Source of the DNA: Gentiana macrophylla
Taxonomy: Eukaryota > Streptophyta > Magnoliopsida > Gentianales > Gentianaceae
Direction: 5' to 3'
Length of the DNA: 64,000 nucleotides
Assembly: GCA_026214975.1 (NCBI GenBank)
Contig: CM047805.1
Span: 2,666,001 to 2,730,000 of the forward strand
In this document: piece after piece, positions 35,758-47,527 of the stretch
How positions within the stretch are numbered: the first letter of the stretch is position 1
Layout of the letters: the number at the start of each line of letters is the position of its first letter
Program-made: the position numbers and the translations under genes
Notes under the pieces: model-generated
What the model was told of the DNA's origin: nothing
Databases searched by the model: none
Seen by the model: only the letters and a program-made list of their open reading frames with translations

Positions 35758-36372
35758 AGGTTGACCCGCTAATTTTATATATCGATCGACTATTTTATGT
35801 ATTGAACTGTCATATAATTTTATATACTGATCAACTGTTTTCTGTATTGAACTATCATGCACTCCGTACAAGCCAAAGTTCAAAAGACAAAAAGTCCCAC
35901 AAACAATGTAAAAGGGAGTCAACAATGTGAAATACTATTACTAATCCAATGCAGTAAACGTGTATAAAAGGATGATTAGAAATGGGGAAAAAAATAAAGG
36001 GCAGATACAATATAACAATGGACTTACAATAACAGCAATCAATTTAGTGTCCGGGCTCCAAACAGCACGCAAATTCTCGCCTTCTTTACGTACAGAATCC
36101 GAATCTCTTTTAAACTTAGCTAATCTCACCCTATGCTGTAATACATTGCATACATTCAGCTAAATAAAACACTCCAAAAAACTAAAACGAAGCTGCAAAA
36201 CCGGTTCCATACAATACACTACCTGAGTAGAAGACCAAAGCTCAATATGAGATGGAGAAACAACAAGCAGCAAACGATTAATCACTTTGAGGTAAACAAT
36301 CTGGTCGGATGAAGTGGGTCCCAGTCCTGATTCTAACGGGATCACCTGCGGCCAGCCGTATGCCATATACAT
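24358..36372 (-). CDS. RIC1: RIC1, partner subunit of the RIC1-RGP1 Rab6/Ypt6 exchange factor; 23 coding exons
   Basis: The spliced product is 1123 residues, very close to Arabidopsis At3g61480. It starts MYMAYGWPQVIPLE, unchanged in that family. The N-terminal two thirds is beta-propeller-like (for example GLSDGS, ILAVGTKRG, VAGLHGLILYDIR). The C-terminal third holds the RIC1 domain (HCLEWLLFTVFEAE, FPEYFDVVVSVARKTD, SVKFKEWIVVLATLLRRSE). In yeast and animals RIC1 with RGP1 activates Ypt6/Rab6 at the trans-Golgi for retrograde traffic; the plant role is inferred from homology. Every exon junction keeps frame and the cumulative coding length is 3372 nt including TGA, which argues strongly for an intact gene. 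Introns hold several MITEs and a (TA)n tract. The 3' end is convergent with the malectin-like gene. Confidence 0.95.
25035..25610. mobile_element. Harbinger-like MITE in RIC1 intron 20
   Basis: The ends are TGGCCCGTTTGGA (25035) and TCCAAACGACA (to 25610), inverted, followed by ggaatggaatg-rich subterminal sequence. The same architecture (TGGCTCGTTTGTT ends, tggaatggaatgg subterminal repeats, G-rich stretch) is seen in the Harbinger element at 39520-43054, so this is probably a related MITE. I could not define the TSD. Confidence 0.55.
25140..25505. repeat. G-rich gtggtgg-type minisatellite
   Basis: About 360 bp is strongly strand-asymmetric: the plus strand is G-rich with irregular GTGGTGG, GGGTGG and GATGGG repeats and almost no C. 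The minus-strand RIC1 transcript would carry a CCACCACC-rich tract here. The His/Pro-rich minus-strand reading frames over it are repeat artefacts. Confidence 0.8.
26057..26487. mobile_element. MITE with GGGGTGTAAACGA ends in RIC1 intron 18
   Basis: The left end GGGGTGTAAACGATCTGAG and right end CTCGGATCGTTTACACCCC are near-perfect inverted repeats. The interior is rich in gctcgag/cttgag words. Similar words recur at about 50830-51240 and 60050-60180 (the latter ends GTTTACACCTCAG). The end motif fits hAT-type MITEs, but the flanking 8-mers match only 4 of 8, so the class is tentative. Confidence 0.6.
27979..28332. mobile_element. CTGTTTGGATTGA-ended MITE, possibly two nested units, in RIC1 intron 15
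   Basis: Outer ends: CTGTTTGGATTGAAG at 27981 and CTCAATCCAAACAGGGG to 28332, inverted. A second pair inside, GGTGTTTGGATTGAA (about 28075) and CCAAACATC (about 28268), suggests a related element inserted in the first. GTTTGGA ends are common in Harbinger/Tourist-like MITEs. The TSD is not clear. Confidence 0.55.
35700..35755. repeat. (CA)n(TA)n microsatellite in RIC1 intron 2
   Basis: A pure acac run followed by a long atat run. Reading frames of alternating I and Y across it are artefacts. Confidence 0.95.
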
Positions 36373-36660
36373 CTTCGATCAATTTTGGATAAAGAAAACA
36401 ATCAAAAAAGGTGAATTGAGCTATCAATTATTGAAATCGATTCATAGAAATTGGGGAATTAGGGTTTATGGGGAAGAATTAGAGATCTCGATGTCCCAAT
36501 TTTTCGCCGGGGAATTTGTTCTCCTCCTTGAAGATGAACTGAGAAGAACACTGCTCCAACACAGTGAGATCCATTGCGAATTTTCTTTCTATTTTCCCTT
36601 CAGGTGTTACTATTTATGTTCTATTATTATTTCTCTTTATTCGAAAAATCTAACTTTTTT
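36373..36660 (-). promoter_or_regulatory. RIC1: RIC1 5' UTR and proximal promoter region
   Basis: The region directly upstream of the RIC1 start codon on the minus strand. No clear TATA box stands out, which is common for housekeeping genes. The boundary is a guess. Confidence 0.4.
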
Positions 36661-36839
36661 TTAATGAAAAATCTAACATTTTGGTTCGGTTAATAAATGT
36701 TATTATCAATTAGGTTTCAGTTTGTAATAATATATAGAAATCAAAATTTCCATCTCTTTACGGTCAACCACGCTATGATATATTTGGAATGTGTATTATG
36801 TGTTGTGTGCATGCATGACTTTAGGATAACATCGCTCCC

Positions 36840-37690
36840 TATCTTCGAGCGTGTTGTTGAGGTTGTCATTTATACTCGATGGAGTATATGGAGGCGCTTC
36901 AGGTCCTCCCTAATAGCTCAAGTTATGCCACATTGGCCATTTGCCTGGGTGTGGCCTCCCTCAGGAACTTACAATGCTTGATAGAGTGTATTGAGGCGCT
37001 TCGGGCCCTCCCTACTAGCTCGAGTTGTGCCACATTGGCCGAGTGCCTGGATGGGGCCTTTTTTATGAGCTTTTTATGTTTATCACATATACGGCTTCAA
37101 CAAAAGGATTGAGCGCTATTGGGGTGATCATTCGAACGGATGATGGTAATGTCATGGGTGATATTACGCAACAAATATGTTGTTTTCTAGATGCATAGGT
37201 TCTTAAACTTCTTGCAAGTCTTCAAGGTCTTTACGTGGGATCCGTAACGTGATAACGGAGACCGACTCCATGGCATGTGTTCAACGTCTTCAGCATCATA
37301 GGGACGATATTTTGTCGCTCGGTTGTGGATGGCTTAAGTATTGTTAGGGGTTTCATATTGTATTTTTTTTTTTTTGTTAAGCGTAGCAGTAATAAACCGG
37401 CGCATTTACTTGCAAATGCAGGTTTGGCTGCTACTGGTTTAGTTTCTTCCCTCCGATTTGCTTTGTTTAGCTGATTTGGCACACTAAACGATCTTGGTCC
37501 CTCAAAGAAAGAAACTTTCAAATTATTCATAATCAAATTGATCCTTACCAGAACCGTACATAATTGCATTTAAATGTGTAACCAAAACGTTAATAACCAA
37601 TATTTCATAATTGTTTATAGAAAACCATTTGTAATTGAACCGAGTAAAATATTTAATTTTATGGTTTTCCAAAAAAAAAAAAAAAAAAAT
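36840..37690 (+). pseudogene. LINE 3' relic with RNase H domain, poly(A)-tailed
   Basis: Reading frames across 37050-37470 give IIRTDDGNVMGDITQQ, then ETDSMACVQRLQHH, then FVKRSSNKPAHLLANAG. These are the blocks of the RVT_3-type RNase H at the 3' end of plant LINE ORF2s. Stops and frameshifts interrupt it. A run of about 19 A at 37671-37689 fits a LINE poly(A) tail. A 102-bp direct repeat occurs at its 5' side (36891 and 36993, GAGGCGCTTC). Confidence 0.7.
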
Positions 37691-37739
37691 TTATTTGACA
37701 AACAAAACCACATTTTAGAACTAACTTTATTCTCTTGAA

Positions 37740-38090
37740 TTAACGAATACGGTTTCTATCGGCATCACGAATTTATTATTGGCACCCTTTTTTATATTAT
37801 TTTTCATTTACTTGACCACTACCCCTAAATGACTTTTCGGCACCGCGATACGCGCGTCAGTGCCACTGACGTTGTGTTTCACTTACAACATCGGTAGGTC
37901 TGACGTTTTACATCAATGAAACATTTATAACCGTAATATCACTGCCAGTGACGTTGATATTGAAAACCAACGTCAGTGACACAGATTTTGTGTTGGATAA
38001 AAATAATAAAAATATTATGGTGGTGTCAAAAGTAATTTTAAAGGTGTCAAAGGATGGCAATAGAAGGTGCCAATAAAAGCCGCCTAAAAG
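37740..38090. other. MITE-like segment with GACGTT repeats
   Basis: It has cactgacgtt and aacgtcagtgac words in both orientations at 37850-37985, and GGCACC / GGTGCC-type ends (tattattggcaccc at 37778, gaaggtgccaataaaa at 38064). This suggests a foldback element of the same broad type as the MULE MITEs. No TSD was found. Confidence 0.4.
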
Positions 38091-38745
38091 AATTTTGGTG
38101 GCCCTTGAAGATGGCTATGAGGCGATTCTTGTTGATGCTGAAGAGTAGTCTACTCTCACCTCTCGGCCCGTAATATTTTGATTTTTTAGAGGTCAAATGT
38201 TCGCGTTCGACCTCTAAAACGTCAGAACATAAGCCTGATATGTGGTGCCTTTTGTTTTCTTTTCTTCTTACTAAGTTACTGTACATTACATATGTTGTTA
38301 AGCCTGACTATTGTTCTGCTGATGATTTATGTAGGTTACTGAATTCTGAAACATTTTCTTGTGATTTTCGAGAACCTGAATTTTTAACGCATTTTTTATA
38401 TTTTAGATAGATATCCTTAACAGCTGCGTATATTTTGACGCGCCCAAACGAGTAAGAAATGATTATAACATTTCATTTCATTGTTGTTTTTGCAGAGGAA
38501 GGTGATACTAAAATATACTCACAAGTATAGACTTGGACAATGAACGAGACGAGCCGACGCTGTGAAATCTTAATTAATGAGGGATACAACAACCTTCTAG
38601 ATCAATCTCTATTGTAGCTTCTTTCCCAACATTTTATTTCAAAATTGATTGATTGTATCTGCTTTATGTTGAAATGCTGGAAGTTTAGATTAATACAGTT
38701 ACTATTAAGACTTGTACCAATAGTACTTGAATTATTATCGGATAA
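38091..38745. other. Intergenic, nothing recognised
   Basis: AT-rich sequence with only short reading frames. I see no gene, hairpin or element boundary that I can support. Confidence 0.4.
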
Positions 38746-38750
38746 GTTCG

Positions 38751-38947
38751 TACAGCGTAAAACTAAACGAGAGGCAAGAAAATCGTAAAACGAAAAGAGG
38801 CACAAAAAAAAAAAAAAACATGCAGCGTTAAACGCAAAAAAAAAAAAAGAACCATGCAGCTCAAACTAAACAAGAGGCAACAGAATCGTAAAACTAAACG
38901 GCAAAAAAACACACCGTACAGCGTAAAACAAACAAGAGGCATAAAGA
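38751..38947. repeat. A-rich degenerate tandem repeat beside tRNA-Ile
   Basis: The block AAACTAAAC(G/A)AGAGGCAA or a close variant occurs three times (about 38760, 38864, 38928), each near a CAGC or CATGCAGC word, with intervening poly(A) runs. It ends right before the tRNA 3' end. Confidence 0.75.
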
Positions 38948-38952
38948 AAAAA

Positions 38953-39026
38953 TGGCCCATGCAGGTCTCGAACCTGCGACCTTCGCGTTATTAGCACGAC
39001 GCTCTAACCAACTGAGCTAATGGGCC
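38953..39026 (-). tRNA. tRNA-Ile (anticodon AAU)
   Basis: The minus strand gives a full cloverleaf of 74 nt including the discriminator A. The acceptor stem is GGCCCAT/ATGGGCC, the D-arm contains AGCTCAGTTGGTTAGAGC, the anticodon loop is CTAATAA (anticodon AAT, so AAU/IAU), and the T-arm is GCAGGTTCGAGACCTGC. There is no intron. Box A and box B are intact. It decodes isoleucine codons after A34 to inosine conversion. Confidence 0.96.
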
Positions 39027-39208
39027 TATATGACTACTTTACAATCATCAAATATGTATTTGTAAGCGATCTCATGTTTTTTCACCACACCTAACCCGAA
39101 ACCAAGAATGCCAAAAACCGAATGCTTGGTTTGGAGTCAAGGTACCAGCAAGAAGGTAAAACAGTTCTCCCTGTTTGACTTGTCAAGTTCACAAACTACA
39201 TTTATTTT

Positions 39209-39520
39209 TTGAACACTGGCTCGGCTCACACAGTGTGTTGTTTAATCGTGCACATATTAAATGACTGCTCCAAACCTTTAATTACCTTTATGGATGTGGA
39301 TGACCTACTCTGTAAAATGGAATACAAACAATTTCCTATCATCTGCTATGAATGTGGCACTATGGGGCACAAAAAAAAAAAATTTGCCCACTTCTACACA
39401 AAATGCAAAATGATCTTAGTTCCAAGGAAGATGTAATGGTGGGAATGTTGTCTCTAAGGAACCTTGGACCTCCTCTTATGGTCTTTGGATACAATAAGAA
39501 GAAGAGACCCATATCTCTAT
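39209..39520 (+). pseudogene. LINE ORF1 fragment with CCHC knuckle
   Basis: The frame encodes KMEYKQFPIICYECGTMGHK, the usual start of the plant LINE ORF1 knuckle (Y-x-x-LP-x-IC-x-x-CG-x-x-GH). An A-rich run at 39370-39381 shifts frame, so the fourth zinc ligand is found in another frame (KKKICPLL). That second frame continues to LGPPLMVFGYNKKKRP, matching the family's GPWM-V motif. The fragment is cut by the Harbinger insertion. Confidence 0.7.
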
Positions 39521-40427
39521 GGCTCGTTTGTTACGCATGAATGGAATGGAATGGAATAAAATGACAGGAATAGAATAGAATGGAATAAAATAATTGATTT
39601 CATTCCCGCGTTTGTTATGTAAGATAATAGAATATCGCCATTCAATTCCAACGTTTGTCATGGTATAGTAGAATGAAAATTTACCATTCCTTTGTTTAGA
39701 AAAATAGAAGGTTTGATGGAAATAAATTTAAATTTCAATGTTTTTTTTATAATAAAATCTCCAATTATGTATGTCGCAGGAATAGGATGGAATGAAATGA
39801 TTTTTCCAGTGTTTGTGTATGATTATAAGGTAACGGAATAGAATGAAATTTTGTTCCAACGGAATGAAAACAGTCCATTTTCATTACCTCAGAAAATGTA
39901 TGGAATGAGATGGAATGGAATGAAAATTGACAAAACACGTGGGTGGTGTGTCTGAGCGAGGTGGGGAGGGTGGTGGTTGGGGTAGGGTGGGTAGGTGTGG
40001 GGGTGATTTTTTTTTTTATTTTTAAAAACCTTGCAGATTATTTTCCCCTCATCACATGCCATTATATTCGAAAGGTCAATATCCACAAAAAATAAAGATC
40101 GTAAAATTTGTCATTAGCCAACATAGTACATCAAATATCATAATTCTACTGGACATCAACCATTATACATCTTTTTACATTCCATTCAAAATTACATTTC
40201 ATTGAAAAATATATCACGTTATACATCATTGCATTACATAATTACATTCCGTTGGAAACATAACCACCTTATCGTACCACAATATACACCATGTGCCGAA
40301 CAAAACTATTTTCACTTGCTATGCTTAGAACTAGCCTAACCAAAAATAAAACATAGTGCAAATTACCAAGCAAAATAACTACCATCACAAAAAATTATGT
40401 AACATAAGGTGACATATTGACATGTGT

Positions 40428-40623
40428 CTATGATGGGTGGCTTATGTTCCACATCTCCTGAGCGATTTGGTCACGCCTATCAGTCCATTGCTGTGAAGGT
40501 TCGACTTGATTGATTATATCATCTTGATCATCCACTTGACCATCTAAAAATGCATCCACTTCATCTATGGGCATTTCCCTCCTGATGAGGTTGTGAAGAA
40601 GACAACATGCATTAATAATACGG
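40428..40623 (-). pseudogene. Harbinger (HARBI1/ALP1-like) transposase, last exon only
   Basis: Behind a good acceptor (TTTTTTCTGTGTGTCCACAG, ending at 40624) the exon encodes RIINACCLLHNLIRREMP, later QQWTDRRDQIAQEMWN, and stops at 40428. The ACC-x-LHN motif and the W-x-x-RD-x-IA-x-x-MW tail are the conserved C-terminus of plant Harbinger DDE transposases. The catalytic DDE residues lie upstream in the family and are absent here, so it cannot be active. Confidence 0.85.
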
Positions 40624-41814
40624 CTGTGGACACACAGAAAAAAGAGGAATGCAATGTAAGAAGTTAAACACACAGCAATGCAATCTAATAAGAAGAATGT
40701 TTAAACTCACAGAAAATGCAAATAGACTAAAGAATGCTTAAAACTGAACAACTTTAAGCATGCATAGACCCGAAGTTATGTGAAAGAGATATCAAAACAA
40801 ACTAACTTGAATTAACTGAAGTGCACAAATACAGTGGTAGAAACACACACATCATTGTATTCCTGTCTTCTTACACAAATACTCGTGTACATTTTATAAA
40901 GACACATTATTGATAACACATTCATTCCCAAATGGAGTCACAAGCACAGAATTAAAACAAAACACAAACAAAGTTGAACTAAATCGGGCCCTATTGTTAC
41001 GGTCTCACCTTAAGGTAATATATTGTATGCATTTCTTTCTACACTATCTTTTTTTTTTCCAGACTCATCTTCATTTTGTCAATAATATATATATATATCA
41101 TAGCAAGATCAAGCAGAACAAGATGTTCATCAGACTTTGCTATTGTGAACAAATTTTTGCTATTTTTCTGGTCTCCAAAAGTATAGCTGATCATAATATT
41201 CTCTATCATTTCCTTCTTATTTTTGTATAATGAATAATTAAGCTTACAAGACAATGATAACCTAGAATTCCCAGCAAGGAAGGAACCCAGACAAACTACG
41301 ATGCTTTCAAATCAACAGGTTCTGAGGTTCAACTTCAAGGTTTTCCAATGCATCTCTTCAAAGAACAATATAAGTTGATCTAATCCATGATAATCAGCGA
41401 GCCTGATAAACCAGTCCATCTCAAACAAAAGCATTATGATCCTATGTTCTGCTTTGATCAAAAAGCTAAAAAGAAGCTCTTTACATCTAATGGCAATACT
41501 GTCAAACATGAAATTACTTGGTACAACTACAAGCTCAAGCAGCTAGCAGAACGCTACCGTAAATCAGTTTCGGTAAGAGGTTTTGAGAATGGGTAGATCT
41601 TCATTGATAACCATAGCAGCTGGAGGTCACTCACATTCATTACAAGGCCAATAAAAAGATGAAAACAAGGTACACACAAACAATATTCACGAATACATAG
41701 ATACATAACCTCAGTGATCTAAGTAGACTCTTTTCCTAAGGATAGCTAAATTCTAGATATGGATAAATGTGGTAAAATACTTCCAAGAAGGAAATTGTAA
41801 TATACATATACATA

Positions 41815-41876
41815 TATATATATATATACATATGTATATGTATATATATATATATATATATGTATATGTATATAAA
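41815..41876. repeat. TA/CATATA microsatellite inside the Harbinger element
   Basis: Alternating atatacata and tatata runs. The I/Y-rich reading frame over it is an artefact. Confidence 0.9.
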
Positions 41877-44800
41877 TCCAACTAGAACTTCACAACAGAG
41901 GATTATGCTTAAAAGCAAAGAGCACATGATATGTACAGTTATGAATTCCTTTTACTCTAGAAGCTCTCTGCACCAATTTTAATCTAAAACAGAACAAGGA
42001 CATGTCCCAGAACATATAACCAAACAAGTTGAACTTATCCACATAGATTCAGGTTATTACCTTAGATGCAAGTACTCAGCAGATTGAATACTTATCAAAC
42101 ATGAAGCATACATGAACATAGACTAAACAAACTAACATCAGCCACGTATCGGAAATCAAACAACATAATACAATCAGCATGATTCTAACAAGAATAGAGC
42201 CATCCTTATCAAGCTGAATCATTGACAGCTGAATATTTAAAAAAAACCAAAAAATCAAAAGACCAAGTGCACCTTTTCAGTAGGAGAATTTTTCGGGCAA
42301 GAACCCATCAGAAAACAACTCCAATAAACTATGAGACCGAGATTTCATCTAGCACGGTAATTGCTAACCAATGAATAATTCTAGTAAAGGTAGCGCCAAA
42401 ACTCGTAGGAAAAAACATCTTTACAACTAGAAAAAAAGCCCCCTAAACCCGCAAATCAACAACTCGAACAAAAAAATAGTTTGTCTTTCAAAAAAATCAA
42501 AAAGAAGACTGTATCCCAAACACACAACATAAAGTAATGAGCTTTATCCCAAAAGGGTCGAAATTTTACTGAAGAATATGCAAATTAATGTACGCATAGC
42601 CAAAAATTGCATTGCAAAGCCCACTTTTGAATCCTAGGAGGGCATCATATCACACAGGTTTAATAAATAATAAATTTATCAGAAAACACCATGGGAAATG
42701 CAAGAAATCGACAATAGAATCGAACAAGAAGAGAAAACAAGCACGAAGATGGATGAGAGGCAAAAGAGAGAAAATTTCGACAATATAATCGAGATTACCT
42801 CAAGAAATTGAAGTTGCAAGAGCGGTGTTCCTCCACGCAGCAGCAGCAGCAGCTCAAGGACGACGACTAGGTCTCCTTGCAACTGGAGTGAATGAAGAGA
42901 TGTGGGTTTCTTTTTTGAGAATAGAAATGCGGGTTTTTCATTCCAGGTGATCTATTTTTATTCCGTCGAACTGAGTAGGAATAAAAATATTACTATTCCA
43001 TTAATAAACAAATGAGTGAATATTCCATTCCATTCCGGGCAAACAAACGAACCATAAGTGTATTCTTCTTCTAAACCTCATATTTCAAAACCCCAAAGAA
43101 GTCTTAACCCTAAACCCCAAATCTTGTTTCAAGTAATCATGGCAAGGATCCTATGGCACAGAACCGTACTCAATTCAGACCTACACTTCTTGGAGGAAAC
43201 GGAGAGCTGTGTAATGGTGGAATAAGTCCATAGAGTGAAGGATTGCTATCTAGCAATAGAATGGAAGGAATCCCTGAAGGTGTGGAATGTGAGTCTACTC
43301 CCTATAGGCCTGAAGGTCCTAATTTGGGATCAGGATCCTCGGCTTTGGGAACCCTGCTTCCCCCCTGCTTTTGTCGCGGTGGCGGCATCACGTCCGTGCA
43401 TCGAGTTTGAGGAGAGAGGAGGTCGAAATCATCAGGCGGTCGATGTGCAGCCACGTCCCCAAAGCTGGGCCAAAGCTGCGACCTCAAAGCCGAGGATCCG
43501 CTTCCCCTAATTTGGGGTTCCTAAAGAAGCTTGTTAACATCTTATTTTCTTCTTTTGAGAAGATCCATCTCCTCACTCTGGTTTGATAAATATCCTTATA
43601 TGGAATTGCAAAGGTGCTGGCTCCAAAGACTTTAGGAGACACGTCAAAGAACTTCTAAATAATCACAAGCTTGAAGCGGTGGTTCTTATTGAAACTAAAG
43701 TGCAGGTCAAGAAAGCCTTGAAAGTCATTGCTAAATTTGGTTTGACTGGTAGTATTCAATCCCCTCCTGATGAAAGATCTAGGGGAATTTGAGATCTCTG
43801 GACATTGATTCACTAGATATAAACTCTTCTGCTTCTTCCCCTCATGTTATTCTTGTTGTGATCTGAGAAAGACACCAGGGACTTGATGCTCTTTGCTTGT
43901 TATGTTAGACATAATCCTTTGAAGAAAGCTGACCAGTGGAATATCTTGTATGGTACGAGTCGGATTATGGACAACCCATGGCTTGTTGCAGGGGATTTTA
44001 ATGAAGTGACTTCTCTTTCTGAAAAACCTGGGGGCAGGCCCCCTTCCACCTCTAGGATGGACAACTTCAATGCTAACCTGAATTATTGTGGTCTGGTTGA
44101 TTTGGGTTATTCTGGTCCTGCCTTCACTTGGAGTAATAATAGGGTGGGCTTCTCCAACATACAACAAAGAATTGGCAGGTTTACTGCAAATGTGGAATGG
44201 AGACTTTTGTACCACCAAACAGAGGTAACTCATTTACCCAAAGTCTACTCTGACCACCACCCTGAATTACTTAATACTTGCAATGCTTCCACTCCTTTGA
44301 AAAAACACATTTTTTAATGTGAACATATGTGGGTTGCTCATCCTGGATGTGGTGAGATTCAGATAGTTGGGGTAAGGATGGTCTGGACAACATCCAAGCC
44401 CTAATTGAAGTTACATAGAAGTTGATTATTTGGAATAAAGATTGTTTTGGCAATATTTTTTTATAAAAAAAATATCTCTTTTGGCCAGACTTAATGGGAT
44501 ACATATTGCCCTTTTCAAAAATATCGATCTTTATCTCTTTAAACTCCAAGAAGATCTTACTAAAGAATATGATTGTATTCTTTTTTTGAGTAGAATGATT
44601 GTATTCTTAAACAAAGAAGATATTTTTTCGTACCAAAAGACCATAGTTATTTGGTTAAAGTTTGGAGACCTAAATACCTTCTTCTTTCACCTATCTACTG
44701 TAATTAGAGGAAGGAAGAAATCTATTTCCCAATTGGTTAACAATGATGGGGAATAGATTTCTAACATTTTGGTGATTAAGAATACGGTGAATAGCTTCTG

Positions 44801-47527
44801 TATAAACCCTTTAGATAATGTTGTTGGTAATGTGCTTTATCCATTCCTGAAGGTGCTTCCTTGTCTATTAGTAATTCTGATTCTCTCATTATGAATATTA
44901 CCTTTGAAGAGATCACTAATGTTGTTTATAATCTTAAAAGCTTCAACAGTCAGTCCTTATGGCTTTCAAGTTGTGTTTTTGAAACTTTCTGGAAAGATAT
45001 TGGCATGAAAGTCTCCATTGATTAGTTTGTTGGTCAACTCGTCCCTGCTGAGGTTAATGCTACTTACTTTGCTTTGATCCTCAAAGTCGTTTCCCCCTCC
45101 GGGGTTCAATTTAGACCTATATCCCTATGAAAAATTTACACTAAGGTTTTGGCTATGAGAATGAAACCTTTATCGGCTGATTTTATTAGTCCTCTTCAAT
45201 GTGGGTTCTTTCCCAATAGACATGCTAGAGACAATATTCTTATTGCTCAAGAGATTCTGCATAGATTCAGATACTTTAAGAGCAAAATGTTTATTTTGTG
45301 ATGAAAATTGGCATGGAAAAAGGCTTATGATAAGGTTGTATGGAGGCTGCATAATTTCATGCATGCTTATTTTAAGTTTTTCGATAAGTGGATTCATAAT
45401 ATTATGCAATGTGTCGCCTCTTCTACATTTTCTTTCTTGTGGAAAAATGAACCTCTTCCTCATTTTTCCTCTAAAAGAGACCTTAGATAGAGGGATCCTA
45501 TCTCCCCTTATCTGTTTGCCATCTATATTGAATATTCGTCTATCCTTATTACTAATGGTGCTCTGAAAAATAACTGCAAAGCCTTTCCAACTTCTAAAAA
45601 TGGTCCTCAAATCTCCCACCTCATGTTTTCTAATGATATCCTTATTTTTTGTGAAAGCCAACAGAAAGAGTATTAGGAATGATATGAGAGTTCTCAATAA
45701 CTTTTGTGAGTCTACTGGGCACACTTTTAATTAACCTGGATAAGTCCAAGGTTTACTTTCATGATAATATGGACAAAGACATGGCTAGAGACATTTCCTC
45801 TACCACTGGCATGAGTAGAACCTCTTACCTGGGTATGTATGATTTTCTTGTGCAAAGGCAAAAGGTTCAAAACGAACTGCCTGGATGGAAGGAGAAGGTG
45901 TTTATCAGAGCTGGAAAGCCCACTTTGATCACTTCTGTTGACGCTCCCCTTTCTGCCTATGTCATGCAAAATGTTTGGATCCCTCAAAGAACTTGTGGTA
46001 GCTTGTACATAAATTTATTTGGAACACTATAAATAGCTCGAATGGGACTCATCTTATTAACTAAGACGACCTCTCAAAACCCAAAAGCTTAGGAGGCCTT
46101 GGTATCAGGAAAGCTAGGGACAATAACATAGCCCTGCTTGCCAAAATTGGTGCTGACACTACAAGAAAAATACTCTTTTGCTATGGTAGCTTTTGTTGAA
46201 ATAGTGTCCTAAACCCAATCGGATTGGACCGGATACGACCGAGTCGGATCATTGCTACTATTTCTTTATGTTTATACATATGATAAATGGTTTTTTGTTA
46301 TTATATATTTGTTCGTTTAATGGACCAATTATGATAATGTATATATGATAACGTCCTTAGTGTCAAACTGTGAAAGAGAAACCATGATAGTGATTATGGT
46401 TGATGAGATCTCGACTCACTTTAACCGGTTTGATACATAAATATCTCTAGCCGCATGTGCTATTATATGGGACATTAATAATAACAATACGATTAAACTA
46501 GCACTTATTAGATGTCTTCTATCTTGTGAAGATAGGGATAGATCTCATCTATCGAAGTGTATAGACACTTGGACTGTACGTGGACGTGTATTAGAGAATA
46601 CGTACGTTAGACTGACTCACTTACTTTATTAAGTGTCTCACATATGTGGAGGTTGTGTAACTATCCTAAGACCGGAGTCTTCATGACATCACGGTGTGGA
46701 TTGTCATGCTTTGACACTATTGAGGTTTCTCCTAGCCATGAGGCGATCATGCGGTAGTGATTGGGTGTGATACTGAAGCATGCGTAGGATTAATGTTGTT
46801 CGGCCGGAAATCGCGTATCTTATGAATATGAATATCTGAAAGGGCCTTCTTATATGGAATGTCTAGCTCTCGTGAATCTTTGCAAAGTGGGCGTAAATGA
46901 GTTACTTCGAGAGAGCATGATATCCAGATTATAAGATACGGTCGTTAATGTATTGACACTCGAGATACGACCGTATGAATATTATTACAACGATAGGATT
47001 GTATTTACACGGTAACCGTTTCACATGAAAGGTTGTAGTCATAGCACTTGACTCTTTCTTATGATTGGGGGCTGTGGACGTGTTGCTAGACGCTATCCAT
47101 GATCGTTAGTTATGAGGGGTATTTTAGTAAATGCACTTTGTTCCTATGGCCAACATATTCGGAAACCTATTGGGTCACACACATATGAATAACTAGCCGG
47201 AATTAATTTGTGGTTATAGCGATAACCGGATGAGGATTTGTTTATGCCTACTATAAGTGTTACAGTGATAAATTAATATTGTGGTATTTATTTATTATGA
47301 ATAAATTAATTACAAGATATTAAATTATGTTGATTAATTAAATATATATATTATATGTATGGGTCGAAATATATATATGTATATATGATATACATGGATT
47401 TTGTAAATTAATTAATCATAATATTATATTATTGTGTATTAATATTAGATATGAATGTGTGCATCTATGTATATGCGTGTGGGGTGTATATTTGTGATAT
47501 ACATATGTACATGTGTAATATATATCT

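Larger units (their letters stand above)
24358..36372 (-). other. RIC1: RIC1 exon map and unusual splice sites
   Basis: Coding exons 1 to 23 (high to low coordinate): 36223-36372, 36028-36135, 35268-35416, 33887-33968, 33342-33727, 32522-32954, 32189-32412, 31814-32009, 31501-31646, 31245-31419, 31116-31169, 30115-30294, 29279-29391, 28498-28680, 28370-28427, 27317-27376, 26816-26857, 26588-26721, 25814-25952, 25650-25727, 24811-24927, 24555-24617, 24358-24459. The intron after exon 10 starts GCAAGC (GC-AG type). Exon 19 has a tandem acceptor AAGCAG, so its first base is 25952 or 25949. The exon 6 donor (CCA|GTTAGG) is weak but the only in-frame choice. All other sites are GT-AG. I placed these by hand using frame continuity and remembered homology. 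Confidence 0.88.
39520..43054 (-). mobile_element. PIF/Harbinger-type DNA transposon, 3.5 kb, deleted
   Basis: Terminal inverted repeats TGGCTCGTTTGTT and AACAAACGAACCA, with TA on both sides (39518-39519 and 43055-43056; the true TSD may be the usual 3 bp). Subterminal ggaatggaatgg sequence is at both ends, plus a G-rich tract at 39940-40005. The minus strand holds the last exon of a Harbinger transposase (40428-40623). At 42790-42900 the minus strand has a pyrimidine-rich leader with (CTG)n and a donor GAG|GTAATC, which looks like the 5' UTR exon. The middle of the gene is missing. It sits in LINE ORF1. Confidence 0.75.
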
